Part shown: one piece after another, positions 25,476 through 38,070 of the stretch
How positions within the stretch are numbered: the stretch's first letter is position 1
Layout of the letters: each line of letters starts with the position of its first letter
NCBI GenBank assembly: GCA_028023455.1
Contig: JAQFVV010012671.1
Coordinates: 246,001-310,000, forward strand
Direction of reading: 5' to 3'
Source: Epiperipatus broadwayi
Lineage: Eukaryota > Onychophora > Udeonychophora > Euonychophora > Peripatidae
DNA length: 64,000 nt
Notes under the pieces: model-generated
Told to the model about the DNA's origin: nothing
The model's input: only the letters and a program-made list of their open reading frames with translations
Databases searched by the model: none
Translations under genes and position numbers: made by a program

Positions 25476-27572
25476 AGAGTATGATTTGGTCATCATACAG
25501 TTTCACCTACTATATAAAATAGTAGTCTTCGTTTCCCTGATTCAAACCCTAGAGGTACACGGATATAACAGTATACTTGGTAATTTAGCATTTATAAAAA
25601 TGTATATTTATGCGTATATGGGTGTAATTGTATGTGCACACACATCTGCTATTTTAAATGATTGTATACACATTTTGTAATATTTTTATTTGCAAAAAAT
25701 TGTATATTCGCATCTGATTGATATTATTATTTTATAATGTACACACCTTTATAATTTCATATAAATATTTGTTTTATGATTTTAAATTATTAAATTGGTT
25801 TTAAGCTGTGGAAATTGTATTTATATAAGAACAAAGTTCTCTTAATTATTTCAAACTATCTTGCTATTGGTGGAATTTTAATGTTTTATTCAAGTGATTG
25901 TAGCGCCTCTACAACCATCTTTCTACCTTTTATAACTCTGTGGATGACTTGTGTGACCAAGTTGAAACGTCAGTATATTAATATTAAAAGTTTTTAACAT
26001 GGATGAACCCGCAAAATATGTATTTCATATATATATATTGTTAAAATGCATTTATTGATTTATGCTATGCCTTCAGAGCAGAGATGATTAATTATTATAA
26101 ACCTAAAGAGACGTTTTTGTTCTCAAATAAATTAATGTATGCTGTTTGGCATGTTTATAGATCTCTGTTCTGAACCTACTTTGATATATTAGTTCAGCTG
26201 CTATGTTTAGCTCAATATTGCATATATGTTGCTTATTAAAAGGTCTGTTTAGTTAAATATGAGAGAGTGATAATTTAAGGCATGTTCAGTAGTTAGCCAA
26301 GTTTAAGTCCCAGATATGCTTTAGACCCCATTAAATTATTTCATAGAATATGTAGTTAATTGGTAAACTAGATCATTTTAATAAAGTCCTCTTTAGCACT
26401 ATTTCAGTGCTTATTTAACTAACTGGCATAGGGTAGTTTTGCAGAAGAAACTATAGATTTCGCGCTTTACTAATTGTAATAATTAATATTTAGAAAGCAT
26501 TGTGAATGAGTTATTATGAAGCACTGAGGTGCATTATGCTTTGCTATCATATAATTATTAAGATAATATTAAATTTTAAGGACTATCTTATCATCCCTAG
26601 TTCGGACAGCCCTCTCTCTTGAATGGGATAATGATTTTAAGGGTCATTTCCATTACCTCCTTCAGAACTGGAACACCGGAATCCAGCATCGTATATTAAG
26701 GCTGTTCGATCATCCGAACTAAATGTTCACATATAGCAAACGACCGGTACCTGAGAACCGAATAAACATTACTGAATCTCATGAGCAAAGGCACATTCAA
26801 GCTGCACCTCTGATGTAATTTGCATAGCCGTAGCCTCGGAAGTTATGCAACAAAACACCAGTTCACCTGCTGTTATATTAATTGTTCAGCATTGAGCTGA
26901 ACCTCAGATCTAGTTTATCTAATAATATCTACATAAAGAGCACATTGACTGCTCATCATGTAATAATAAATTTAAGTTCACATTATATAAAGTTTTCACT
27001 CTTTTAAAATTTAACCCTTAACAAACTGAGTAGGAATGGCAGAGCATGATTTAGGCATCAGTATAGATGTAGAAATAATTATTAATGTATAAACACGGTA
27101 ATTAAGATGACGATCGTTAAGTACAATTGATTACAGAATGTGTAGTTCATATTTTCACCATCCCACCTGCGAATGGAATATGCAGTACATTTAATTGTTA
27201 TTGTTTGTGTTTTGTCAGTATTAAATAATTTTAAAACATATTAACATCTGTAGTAATATTCACTTTGTTTATATTAAATCACCATCCATAATTATTAATA
27301 TATGCATTAGATAATCAGCCATAAGTTGTGTGTGTGTGTTTGGTTAAGTGATCAAGCAATTAGTTAATTATTCTCGAGTCTCTCGCTTCACCCTTTGCTA
27401 CTGCCGGCACGGAAATTAAGAGATTACGAGTGTGACCTCATATATGTCATTCATAAGGTAGTAAGTTAGGGAGGGTTGGTGAAGGAGCTGAGGTGCGATT
27501 GGATTTGGTCTCAAACCCTCATCAATTTACCAAAACTCTGGATTTTGTTGCGTGAATGTTCAGATATGACTG
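25476..27572. repeat. long direct repeat, copy 1
   Basis: This aligns with 31671-34640 in two blocks, 25476-25849 and 26018-27572, with few differences by eye. The pair flanks about 4.1 kb. The repeat starts TGATTTGG and ends TTACA, an LTR-like TG...CA pattern, with agtatgat-like sequence at each border. No tRNA-type PBS adjoins the copy, so LTR status is unproven. Between the blocks (25850-26017) lies unrelated sequence containing a degenerate hammerhead-like string (gatgacttg, ccaag, gaaacgtc). Confidence 0.65.
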
Positions 27573-27779
27573 TTACATAGTATAATTTTTTTTCCAAGGA
27601 TGGCACACCAACTAGGGCTTTCGAATATAAACCTGAATACCTGAGAGGGGATGTTAACATAGGTGTGTTTCCATATCACTTATTATATATATGTAATTAA
27701 TTTTTCCGGGTATGAATGCCAAACGTGGAGTTTCGTTAATAGTATTTTAGTATATGAAGGGAATTTTGTCGAATTATTT
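27573..27779. other. spacer after copy 1
   Basis: This AT-rich sequence has no PBS-like TGG directly at the repeat border. It includes a T8 run. Confidence 0.35.
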
Positions 27780-28700
27780 TATATTTATGATATACGTAAA
27801 ATTTATATATATATGTGTGTGTATATTTATAATATGTGTATTGGTAGTGAAAATTTTATTTTGTCTCAGAGAAGCATTTGATTATTATTAAAGACAGCGG
27901 CAATTAATTTCGCATTTATCAATTTTATATATATGCGAGTGAAAAAGTAAAATTTCGTTTACATTATAGAATTCGTAAAAAGATTTCTAAATGCTAATGT
28001 GTTAGTAATACTGCCTCAAATAATTTCACATTTTGTCAATTATATATATGCGAATGAGAAATAAAGTTTTGGTTTTGATTACAAGATTTATGAAAAGATT
28101 TCTAAACGTAAATGCTAGAATCGGTAGGTAGCATGAAAGATTTTTTTTAAAGATTATTTTATATGTGCGTATCGATAATAAATTTTTCAATGGAAATTAA
28201 AGCAGTAGCTAAATAGAAAAGAAAATTTTTTAAATTATTTTATATATATACATGTGGCAATAATAAATTTTCAATTGTGGTTGAAAGCTGTAAGTAAATA
28301 GGAAGAGAATAATTTTGGAGTGGTTTTATATACGTGTGTCAAGAATAGATTTTAAATTATAATTAAAAGCAATAGCTAAATAGGAAGAATCTTTTTTTTT
28401 TGAAATATTTTATACATATATACACATGTTTATGGTAAATTGTTTTTGTTTGTCACAAAAGGGCATTCAATTGTGATTGAAAACAGTGACTGAGATTGAT
28501 TTTGAATTTTATACACAAGTAAAAACATTTTGAAATATTTTATATATATGCATACATGTCAATAGTAATTTTTTTTTTGCCCCAAAAGAGAGTTCACTTG
28601 TAGTCGAAAGTAGTGGCTAAGATTGAGTTCTAATATTATTGCAATTACATATGTATGTGAGAAAAGTAAATTTCTAGTCTATGTTATATGTTTTATAACA
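27780..28700. repeat. degenerate tandem array, about 80-130-bp units
   Basis: Recurrent units contain ttttatatatat followed by a g/c-poor acatgtg-like word, then a run around caattgtgattgaaag and a trailing agtagctaaatagg-like word. Starts recognisable by eye lie near 28160, 28238, 28324, 28408 and 28538. A second subunit around atatgcgagtgaaaaagt repeats near 27930 and 28050. The array has diverged far and is non-coding. Confidence 0.55.
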
Positions 28701-29268
28701 CAATTTCTCAAATCAAATTCGCTAGAGTTGGAATGTAAAACACACTGGCTGATAAAAGTTTAAAAAAAAAAAAAGAACGAGAAAAATTTTAAATTTTTGT
28801 TATATAATGTGCAATGCATATTGTGAGATCCAATACCATTTATATATATATATATATATGGGTATCTCATCTGCTGGCAACTGTCCCCTGGGGTCTCTTA
28901 AATAGCAGAGAGTTCCTCATATAAATTTGTTGTCAGGGGAGGAGAATTGAATGGACTCACCATTGGGAAGTTTGGTTGGTGATTCAATTGTACTAGGTAG
29001 AGTGAATAAACAAACGATCAGGCAAGATTGTTCTATATATATACATGTGCCTAAAAGGGAAAATGAAGTTTAAAAAAGCAATCATGGTAAATAGAAAGGT
29101 TGAGAACAGCTCTGCAGTGATGGAAGGAAAGCACAGTAGAAGACAAGCATGGGTAAGAACAATTTTATTATTAGTTAAATTTTTTTGGTGGTTGTTTTAA
29201 TCTTATATGTTAGATAAATTAAGGGCTTGATTCAGTTCTAAGTAGTTACTAGTGGTAGGGCAGAATCC
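28701..29268. other. leader-like region before the lysine/glutamate-rich ORF
   Basis: This contains a TA microsatellite at about 28838-28860 and then less AT-rich sequence. No separate feature was recognised. By position it would be the 5' untranslated region of the broken ORF that follows. Confidence 0.3.
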
Positions 29269-31077
29269 ATGGACAGTCTTTTCGTTGGGGAGGATGGCAA
29301 TATGCTATTGGAAATAGTTTAAAGTTTAATAAACCGAGTGAAAGCACATTTAGCAAATTTATCTAAAATGGATTTCAGTCCAGAAGAGAAGGAATTCTTA
29401 GCAGCTGTAACCAGCATGTTAGAGTGAAACCAGAGAGAAAGAGAAAAAAGAGAAAAGGAAAGAGAAAAAGAAAGGGAGAAGGAAAGGGATGCAGAAAAGA
29501 AGGCAAAGGAAGCAGCAAGGAAGGAGAGAGAGAAAAGGGAGAAAGAAAGTGATGATATATTATATGATATATGAAGGAGTATGGAAGGAGACCAAAAGAT
29601 GAAGAAAGGAAATGAAGTCAAGGGCAAGGTAGCCAAGCAGGAACAGGAGAGATTATCAAAAGCTAGAGAAGAGGATAGGGTTACTGAGAAAGCCAAAGAA
29701 GATGTAATATGGCATTCAGAAGAGGTTGAGCTAAGATTAACTAAGAGAGAAAGGTTGAAGAAGTTATAGAGATATGTAGAGAAACTGAGAGCAAGAAGAG
29801 TAGACATGAGGATGTAAGATACAGAGGAAGAAGAAAAGGCAGAATCTCCTTTTGAAATAAGATTGAAAGAGCAAAGAATTGATTCAGAGGTTGTAGAAGA
29901 AATGTTGCAAGATAGTCTTCAAAAAGAGATGTTGGAAATGAGTGAAAAAAATAGTCTAGTGGAGGGACATGTTAAAACAAAAAGGGAGTCAGAGGATACC
30001 ATTGAATTAAAACAAGTTGAAGAAACTTTAGAAGTTCCAATCAAAGATATTTCAAAGGAAACACAAGTTGAAAATCCTATTAGTGATAAAGCAAAATTTG
30101 AGATTATTAAAAAGGGAGAAATTGAAATTGCAAAGGGCAATATTGAAATTATCAATCCACCTTCAGGAAAACTGCTAGTTGTGGAATATATATCTACGAT
30201 TGCTAAAGGAGAAGCAGTAAATACAGAAATCGAGACCGATGTAGTATCAAACACAGTAAAAGAATGGAAAATGGATGTGGAGATAAGAGAAGACTCCAAA
30301 ATAGTTGTAGGGGTTGGTAGGTCTAAAATTGATACAAAAATGGAGGAAGAGTTAGGACTTGATGAAGAAACTATAGAAGAGTTTAAAATGGATGCAAAGA
30401 CTGCTGAGGAGTTACAAACTGACTTAATAAAATCGAAAATTGATGTAAAATTTGTAAAAGAGTCTAAAATCAACGGTGAGATCATGGAAGAATCTAAAAT
30501 TGATACTGTGGATGTTGATAATTGTAATATCAATATGGAGTTATCAGAAGATTCAAAGATCTATTCAAAGACTGAAATTGATATCGAAAACATGGAAGGG
30601 CTGGAACCTGATGTAGAAATCATACAGGGATCGTTTGAACAACAAAAGATAGTTCAGAACAGTGAGGACTCTATAGATATGGAAGTAAATGAGGAAGAAT
30701 ACAAAGTAAATCCTCTTTCAACCTCATCTAAAGATGTTATTTTTATTGAAGAAATTAAGCCAAAATCTCCAGAAGTACCAAAAATAAATGCAATTGAGGT
30801 TACCGAAACTTGCATAGATAGGTATGTTTTAGAAGACAGATCTTTCTCAGAAATTTCTAAGATGAAAAAGTTCGATTGAGTGGAAGAAGATAGTGGAGCT
30901 AAGTCTGAGATCAAGGCCTGGGGGGATGGAGTGATTTTTGATTATGAGAGTAGCCCAGATACTGCCAGATCCCAAATGGAAAAGACAGGGTGGAAAAGGA
31001 AGAGAAGAAAAGAAGATACTTATATCTTTAGTAGGAGAAAACCACATGTTGCTGGTAGGAGAAAGATGTGTTTCTAA
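29269..31077 (+). pseudogene. lysine/glutamate-rich protein with in-frame stops, function unknown
   Basis: One reading frame stays protein-like for about 1.8 kb. It is interrupted by stops near 29320, 29428, 29572, 29767, 29815 and 30877 and ends at 31075. The longest open piece is 29863-30879 (338 codons). In order: a short hydrophobic N-terminus (MDSLFVGEDGN), an acidic block with DFSPEEKEFLAAV, a long Arg/Lys/Glu coiled-coil tract, and a region built of loose repeats around ESKID or EESKI. After the last stop comes a basic tail with KTGWKRKRRK. The conserved phase suggests a real former protein, degraded by point mutation without frameshifts. It could be the gag-like product of the element bounded by the long direct repeats. 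I see no zinc knuckle, protease or RT, and I do not recognise the family. Confidence 0.5.
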
Positions 31078-31670
31078 TATGAGAAAATGGATAAGGTTTT
31101 GAGGAACAAGGATGAGAGATGTTTCGAAGAATAAGGTTTCAAAACTGACAAGGTTTCTAATGCTTAGGGCCAAAGGTGAAAGAGACTGTAAAACAAAACC
31201 CCCAGATGCATCAGGGATAGTTAATATCTAAGGATCTAGTTCCCTTTTACCAGTAGGAATCATTGATAGATCAGTAAGCACATTGTTAGAGGTAGTTTTT
31301 TATTATTATTATTATTTCACCAATATAACTAATCATAGATGTCGAAGCATATTTAGTAGATGTAGAGGAATGGTTTTATATGTTTATAAGAGTAACGCTT
31401 AGATGTGGACATCCCTATGGACAAATATGTATGTATTAGATTTAGTGAGAAATGGATTGGATTTGAGCATGTAAGGATTTATTTGTTGGTCTTTTGTTAT
31501 TTGTTTTCTTTTTGTGTACTGAGTAGACTAAAGTTAGGATGGGTGGTGCAGATGCAACATAGAGGTCAGAAATAAATTTCATAAATGTTATACACAGAAA
31601 AGGACTTATGATTGCTCATTTAAATAATAAGTAAATTCATTTTTTTTTGTTTTCCGGACTTCACTGATAT
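31078..31670. other. 3' spacer before repeat copy 2
   Basis: This is AT-rich and non-coding, with a T9 run at about 31640. No polypurine tract lies next to copy 2. Confidence 0.35.
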
Positions 31671-34640
31671 GAAACAGTATGATTTGGTCATCATACAGTT
31701 TCACCTACTATATAAAATAGTAGTCTTCATTTCCCTAATTCAAACCCTAGAGGTACACATATATAACAGTATACTTGGTAATTTAGCATATATAAAAATG
31801 TATATTTACATGTATATGTGTGTAATTGTATATGCGCACACATCTGCTATTTTAAATGATTGTATACACATTTTGTAATATTTTTATTTGTGAAAAATTG
31901 TATATTTGCATCTGATTGATATTATTATTATATAATGAACACACCTTTATAATTTCATATAAATATTTGTTTTATGATTTTAAATTATTAAATTGGTTTT
32001 AAGCTGTGAAAATTGTATTTATATAAGAACAAAGTTCTCTAAATTATTTCAAACTGTCTTTGAAGTTATCCAATTAATAAATTACTTAATCACGTAGAGT
32101 AATTAAAGACAAATGTAAGTTTCTCAGGTGTATGTTAAAATGTTTGCAGCTTAAATCTCTTTCAAGAAAAGAAAAAAAAGAATTTCACTGTTTAAAGAAA
32201 AAGAACCTTGTAAATCTTATAAGATACCACTTGCATAAATCCAGATTTTATGATTCTTTTAAAATAAAAATTAGAATGATTAAGCCTGCAATAAAATTCA
32301 GCTGAACTTAAATCTTATGAAATAAAAGGGAACAATTAACAAGCATTAAGCCTGAAATCAATCTAGCCGATGCGTTTGAAGTTGATGAAATTAGTGACTT
32401 CTTAAGTTTTAAAGTCTAAAAAAAGATTGTGAATGAGCTGTAAGAGGGGGGTAAAGAAATATAAAAAAGCCAGTTGAAAAGAAATCATCATCCATTTTAC
32501 TTTACTCATGAGTTAACTCATATCCAGGCAGTGTGCCCATTTTTTATTATGAAAATCATTGGCTAAATAGATTGTTATTGCTGCCTCCTCGGTGGCCAGA
32601 ACTGTTTATGAAGACTGAAGACCCAAACCACAGCCTACCTGAAAGAATAGCCCATAGATGAGAACCAGCTCAGATAAATCAGCCCATGCATGTGTGTTTC
32701 ATACTGTCAAGCTGCAAGCCTTCAGAGTAAACAACCGGTAACAACTTCTCACCAAGCTAAACTTAATGCTATAGCAATTTCTAAAACTTTCTTAAAGCTA
32801 GCTATATAATATAAGTAATGTGCATAAACTCTTAAACTCAAATCTCATAAATTAATTAAACTATGTTAAATAAGTGTATTCTCTCTTAAATTAATTAAAC
32901 TGTATTAGATAAATGTATTTCAATCTGTATAATTTTAAAATACTTTAAAAGTTAAAATGTAAATCTTGCCTGATCTCAAATTCTTAAATCTTTTTAAATT
33001 CAACTTATAAAAGATTATTATTGCCTTATTATTTTCTCTATTTACGTCTATACTTTTGCATATATATATATATTGTTAAAATGCATTTATTGATTTATGC
33101 TATGCCTTCAGAGCAGAGATTATTAATTATTATAAACCTAAAGAGACTTTTTGTTCTCAAGTAAATTAATGTATGCTGTTTGGCATGTTTATAGATCTCT
33201 GTTCTGAAACATACTTTGATATATTAGTTGAGCTGCTATGTTTAGCTCAATATTGCATATATGTTGCTTATTAAAAGGTCTGTTTAGTTAAATATAAGAG
33301 AGTGATAATTTAAGGCATGTTCAGTAGTTAGCCAAGTTTAAGTCCAGATATGCTTTAGACCCCATTAAATTATTTCATAAAATATGTAGTTAATTGGTAA
33401 ACTAAATCATTTTAATAAAGTCCTCTTTAGCACAATTTCAGTGCTTATTTAATTAACTGGCGTAGGGTAGTTTTGCAGAAGAAACTATAGATTTTGTGCT
33501 TTACTATTTGTAATAATTAATATTTAGAAAGTGTTGTGAATGAGTTTTTATGAAGCACTGAGGTACATTACGCCTTGCTATCATATAATTATTAAGATAA
33601 GATTAGGTTTTAAGGACTACCTTATCATCCCTAGTTTGGACAGCCCTCTCTCTTGAATGGGATAATGATTTTAAGGGTCATTCCCATTACCTCCTTCAGA
33701 ACTGGAACACTGGAATCCAGCATCGTATATTAAGGCTGTTCGATCATCTGAACTAAATGTTCACATAGAGTAAGCGACCGGTGCCTGGGAACCAAGTAAA
33801 CATTACTGAATCTCAAGAGCAAAGGCACATTCAAGCTGCTCCTCTGATGTAATTTGCATAGTGCTATAGCCTCGGAAGTTCTGCTACAAAACGCCAGTTC
33901 ACCTGCTGTTATATTAATTGTTCGGTATTGAGCTGAACCTCAGATCTAGTTTATCTAATAATATCTACATAAAGAGCACATTGACTGCTGATCATATAAT
34001 AATAAATTTAAGTTCACATTATATAAGGTTGCCACTTTCTTAAAATTTAACCCTTAACAAACTGAGTAGGAATGGCAGAGCATAATTTAGGCACAGTATA
34101 GATGTAGAAATAATTATTAATTTATAAATGTGGTAATTAAAATGATGGTCGTTAAGTACAATTGATTACAGAATGTGTAGTTCATATTTTCACCATCCCA
34201 CCTGTGAGTGGAATATGCAGTACATTTAACTGTTATTGTTTGTGTTTTGTCAGTATTAAATAATTTTAAAACATATTAACATCTGTAGTATTATTCACTT
34301 TGTTTATATTAAATCACTATCCATAATTATTAATATATGCATTAGATAATCAGCCATAAGTTGTGTGTGTGTGTTTGGTTAAGTGATCAAGCAATTAGTT
34401 AGTTATTCTAGAGTCTCTCACTTCACCCTTTGCTACTGCCAGCACGAAAATTAAGAGATTATGAGTGTGACCTCATATATGTCATTCATAAGATAGTAAG
34501 TTAGGGAGGGTTGGTGAAGGAGCTGAGGTGTGGTTGGATTTGGTCTCAAACCCTCATCTAGATCAGCCTTGTTATAATTTACCAAAAACTCTGGATTTTG
34601 TTGCATGAATGTTCAGATATGACTGTTACAGTATGATGTA
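31671..34640. repeat. long direct repeat, copy 2 with about 1 kb insertion
   Basis: This matches copy 1 at 31671-32058 and 33055-34635. The roughly 1-kb middle part (32059-33054) is absent from copy 1 and is unrecognised. It includes a less AT-rich stretch at 32540-32760. Many differences from copy 1 are TG or CA where copy 1 has CG. The right edge joins gag-protease remnants of another element on the minus strand. Confidence 0.65.
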
Positions 34641-34870
34641 CAAATTTGGTGCCAATGTTTAAGTTCAGCTCAATGTGATGTGATTCCATGATGGCATTTT
34701 CACCATTGGCAAGAACTATTTGAGTGACCTGTTTTTATGTAACTGAGGATATGTATGCACTTCATGTGGTGTTCCACCATTCATCAATCAGAGACACCTG
34801 GCTTCCCACATCTATCAATGCCACAACTGGGATGTTTTCAATTTTTGTAATTATAGTGGGACAATCCTGG
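34641..34870 (-). pseudogene. retroviral-type aspartic protease remnant
   Basis: On the minus strand the frame reads IENIPVVALIDVGSQVSLID, the flap-preceding core of LTR-retrotransposon aspartic proteases. The active-site triplet is DVG (34812-34804) rather than DTG or DSG. Two stops follow within the next 30 codons. The frame runs into the border of repeat copy 2, where the rest of pol is missing. It lies downstream of the gag-like frames at 35.1-35.9 kb on the same strand, as expected for gag-pro order. Confidence 0.65.
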
Positions 34871-35902
34871 TATGGTGGTCAATGATCCAGTTCATGTTGC
34901 TCCAATGTGACAGCAGGTGTCACTTTCTTATCTTCCCATACACTGTCATTCTCTTTCCTTTTGGTTTAATCCTGGATTGATTGTTCATCCTGATCTTTTT
35001 GCTGATATTCATTTCAGATGACAGCTGTCTATACTTTTGACATTTCTATTCTTCTTACCTGATGAGTGTTATCTTATATTTCTGAAGTCTATCATGGTTA
35101 ATAACTCCCCCATTTATTCTCTCCCTGAATTTCTATAACTTACCATTAATTTCTGGATGTAAGGAGACATGTTATACCTTATAATCCTATAGATGTGACT
35201 ATCTGATAAGTTGAATGCTATCAGGGATTTTAGGAGTGCTGCCTGGCAGAGAAAAAAATTTGTGTGTGAGTCTCTCCTCTTGATGCACAGTATTTCTCTT
35301 GAGATACTCAGTGGAGTATCCCATTCTACTTCTCCTTGATCCACAAGATCTTAAGTTGTGTGAGATGGTAGTCATCAAAAGTTGGGGGTTGAACATTGGT
35401 AGAGTCCCACCAGTGCCATGCAGACCTGTGCAAGTGATTTGCACCCACAGCTATCTTCCCTATTTTCCTTGCCTAATGGAATAAGAATAATTCCTGCAAA
35501 CTCTTTATGATGGGGTTTTCTACAATGTCTCCTCTAAAGGTCTTTACTTGTATGAACTTCATGACTAGAGGACTGTCTATTTTGTGTAAGTCTATTAGAT
35601 TATTTTTACTGTTTGTTTCTATGTTGGCATCATGGTGTCTCTTTCTTGTTTCCATGATATTTTTTTCTTGTGTATCTCTCTTTTCTGCTTCCTATTGTTT
35701 CATTTGTTTTTCCATTTTCTCCATTCTTACTCCCAGATCTCTTATCATTATGAACAGCTGTCTCATTCATTGGGATTCTGTTGTGTCCATATCTCTATCT
35801 CTATCCCTAGTCCTTGGGATTTGGTTTTGCAACACACTCTCTGACAGAGTTATTTATGTCATCTAGAGTGGTATCACTTATTTCTTTTTCCATATCATCC
35901 AT
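34871..35902 (-). pseudogene. gag-like remnant of minus-strand LTR element
   Basis: A possible start at 35902 opens MDDMEKEISDTTLDD and soon meets stops. Later frames at 35444-35199 and 35344-35114 contain FFLCQAALLKSLIAF and similar stretches compatible with a capsid region. There is no clear zinc knuckle. The call rests mainly on position: PBS at 36463, then this region, then the protease, all on the minus strand. Confidence 0.45.
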
Positions 35903-36445
35903 ATTTCACAGAAAAAAAATTTCAAAGTTTTCCTTTTCTTGTAGGGTCTTTGGTTTAAATATCACTCTCTTTCCCAATTGTCTCCTCACTGTTGCTGAAC
36001 CCAGCATGCTGGCTTTCTTGAAGTGTCTTTGCATGACCAGTATGTATGATATCATATGTATTTAGTGCTCCATCATATCTATGTCTGTACTGTAGTAAAC
36101 AGTAAAAACTGTGGGGGGGGGGATTTTCAATTTAACCCCTCTTTGTTCTGCTCCACACATGATCACTCTGTCCCCCTACATAACCAAAAAAACAGAAGTA
36201 AAAAAAAATAGTATATATTTCTAATTTCATTTTTCCAAGCAGTGTTTGGTTGGTTTCAACACACACACACACATATATATATATAAATAGCAAAAAAAAA
36301 TTCCAGAGAGAGCAGAAAGCGCAATGAAGAGAAAAAAAATACACTTCTGTCATTTCACTATTACTTATTTTCAAAAAGCAAACACAAACTTTCTCCTGAA
36401 CATGAACTTCCCATTATCATATCTTAGTCTATCTTGAACAGTAAC
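35903..36445. other. leader between PBS and gag, with simple repeats
   Basis: This contains a G9 run near 36113-36121 and a (CA)n(TA)n microsatellite at about 36258-36286. No gene was recognised. By position it is the 5' untranslated region of the minus-strand LTR element. Confidence 0.4.
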
Positions 36446-36463
36446 GCCACATTTGGGATACCA
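36446..36463 (-). promoter_or_regulatory. candidate primer binding site
   Basis: TGGTATCCCAAATGTGGC on the minus strand resembles the PBS at 17.55 kb in its first ten bases and lies about 16 bases past the end of LTR-like copy B. The gap is longer than usual, so support is moderate. Confidence 0.5.
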
Positions 36464-38070
36464 GATTATACAAAAAAAACTAATGGTATGAAAAGTAGAG
36501 CTACTTTAACCTATCCTAGAGATGCAGGTAGAGGGGGTTCAAACCCCACCTACTCCTCCAGACTGTTACTAAGCAACTTACTCCCCAAACCTCACTAGAA
36601 TTTATTCTTAATGTATGCCCAGTGATCGAGAGAAATGGGACTCAAAAAAGGAATTTGTACATGTATATAATGACCAAGTATACTGAAGAAAACAATGCTA
36701 TGGAATTTTAATAATAGATAATGAAAGACAAAAGAAAATTTTTATTTTACATCACATAGGACATTGAATTGATTAATTGTGCTGCAGGCTATTTCCCTGC
36801 AACCATATCCAGATATGAAAGAAAGACCCTTTAAAAGAAAGAAAACAAATTCACATTATATGTTGGGAACATTTCTAGCCAGTGGACAGGTTACATGATT
36901 GAAAGAGAGAGACAGACATGATTAACACTATGGTGAGAATACATGGTTAGGATCCAAACTAACATATTCTTAGGAAAGCATTGAAATACCGCCCTCTGCT
37001 ACTAACTAAAATTCAATAGTGACTCCCCCCCCATGGATATTTTCAGTCTTGATTGAAACATTTCAATAATATTTTGTAGAGAAGATTTTTGAAATAAATA
37101 TAAAACATTGTGGCCTAAGGTAATCGAATATTGTGGGAAATGATGAGTGCTGAGACCCAATGGCTACCAAGAGGCTAACACGAGACTCACTAGCTCTGTG
37201 TCTCTAAACTGAGTTAGAGAAAATGGAATTCGTTCACTAACCACGTGATCCAAATTCAAGAACAGAGTTTGTTGCTTATGTCCAGTTATATACATATAAA
37301 TATTTAAAAGATGAGATCCAATTTTATTAATCTTCATAGCGATCCCGAGGCATGTATATTAGCTTATGTAGTCTTGGTGAGAAAACTGCTGAAATGTGTA
37401 GAGACATACCCACAGATCACCCAGTATGCAATATAATATAAATACGATCAAAATGATCTTTAAATTTAAAAAAAAAAAAAAACCTTAATTGGTAAACATA
37501 TACAAAACATAATGAAAGTCTAACCAAGTAGGAAAAAAATCCCTTATAAAATAATTGTTATTTGTTTCCATTAAAAATTAAATCACTTATGCAAAGGGGT
37601 ACCACAGAGTTAATACAATTTTTTTTCTAAAGCGTTAATATCGATAAATACAGGCAACTGAACTCTGTCTTTTACAGCTAGATGAAAAATGAAAGTTTTA
37701 TGTTATTTTACATTCTTTAAAAAAAATTACACATATATAATTGTAATCTTTTGAATTTAATTAAAGCGAAACTTATGGCAAAGAAATATAGGTAAGAATC
37801 TCCCTTTCTTTAATCATTAAATCTCAAATCCTATATCAATAAACTAGAACTTAACAGGTAACATTACATTATTGATAAAAGGGGGAGGGGAGTTTGCACT
37901 TTCTATGTTTGTTTTTTCTTTCTCTTTTATATATATAAAACATATATATGAAATACTTAATTATAGGAGTATGATGGTGATCAAATTTCAGTGAAACATT
38001 TTTTTTTAAATTAAGATTCCTCATTGCCATTATACGTATTAAGCCCAACACCAATTACAATATTTTAAAA

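Noticed and set aside
25900-25990. Hammerhead-like string gatgacttg...ccaag...gaaacgtc
   Set aside because: GAAA, a short stem III and GTC are present, but the CUGA half is altered and no stem I closes. It was mentioned only as degenerate.
25476-34640. Calling the long direct repeats a definite LTR retrotransposon
   Set aside because: There is no PBS next to either copy and no convincing polypurine tract or target duplication, so only 'LTR-like' is supported.
36515-36570. ggggttcaaacccc near copy B as a tRNA gene or SINE head
   Set aside because: The B-box-like palindrome lies inside the LTR-like repeat, and no A box or cloverleaf was found.
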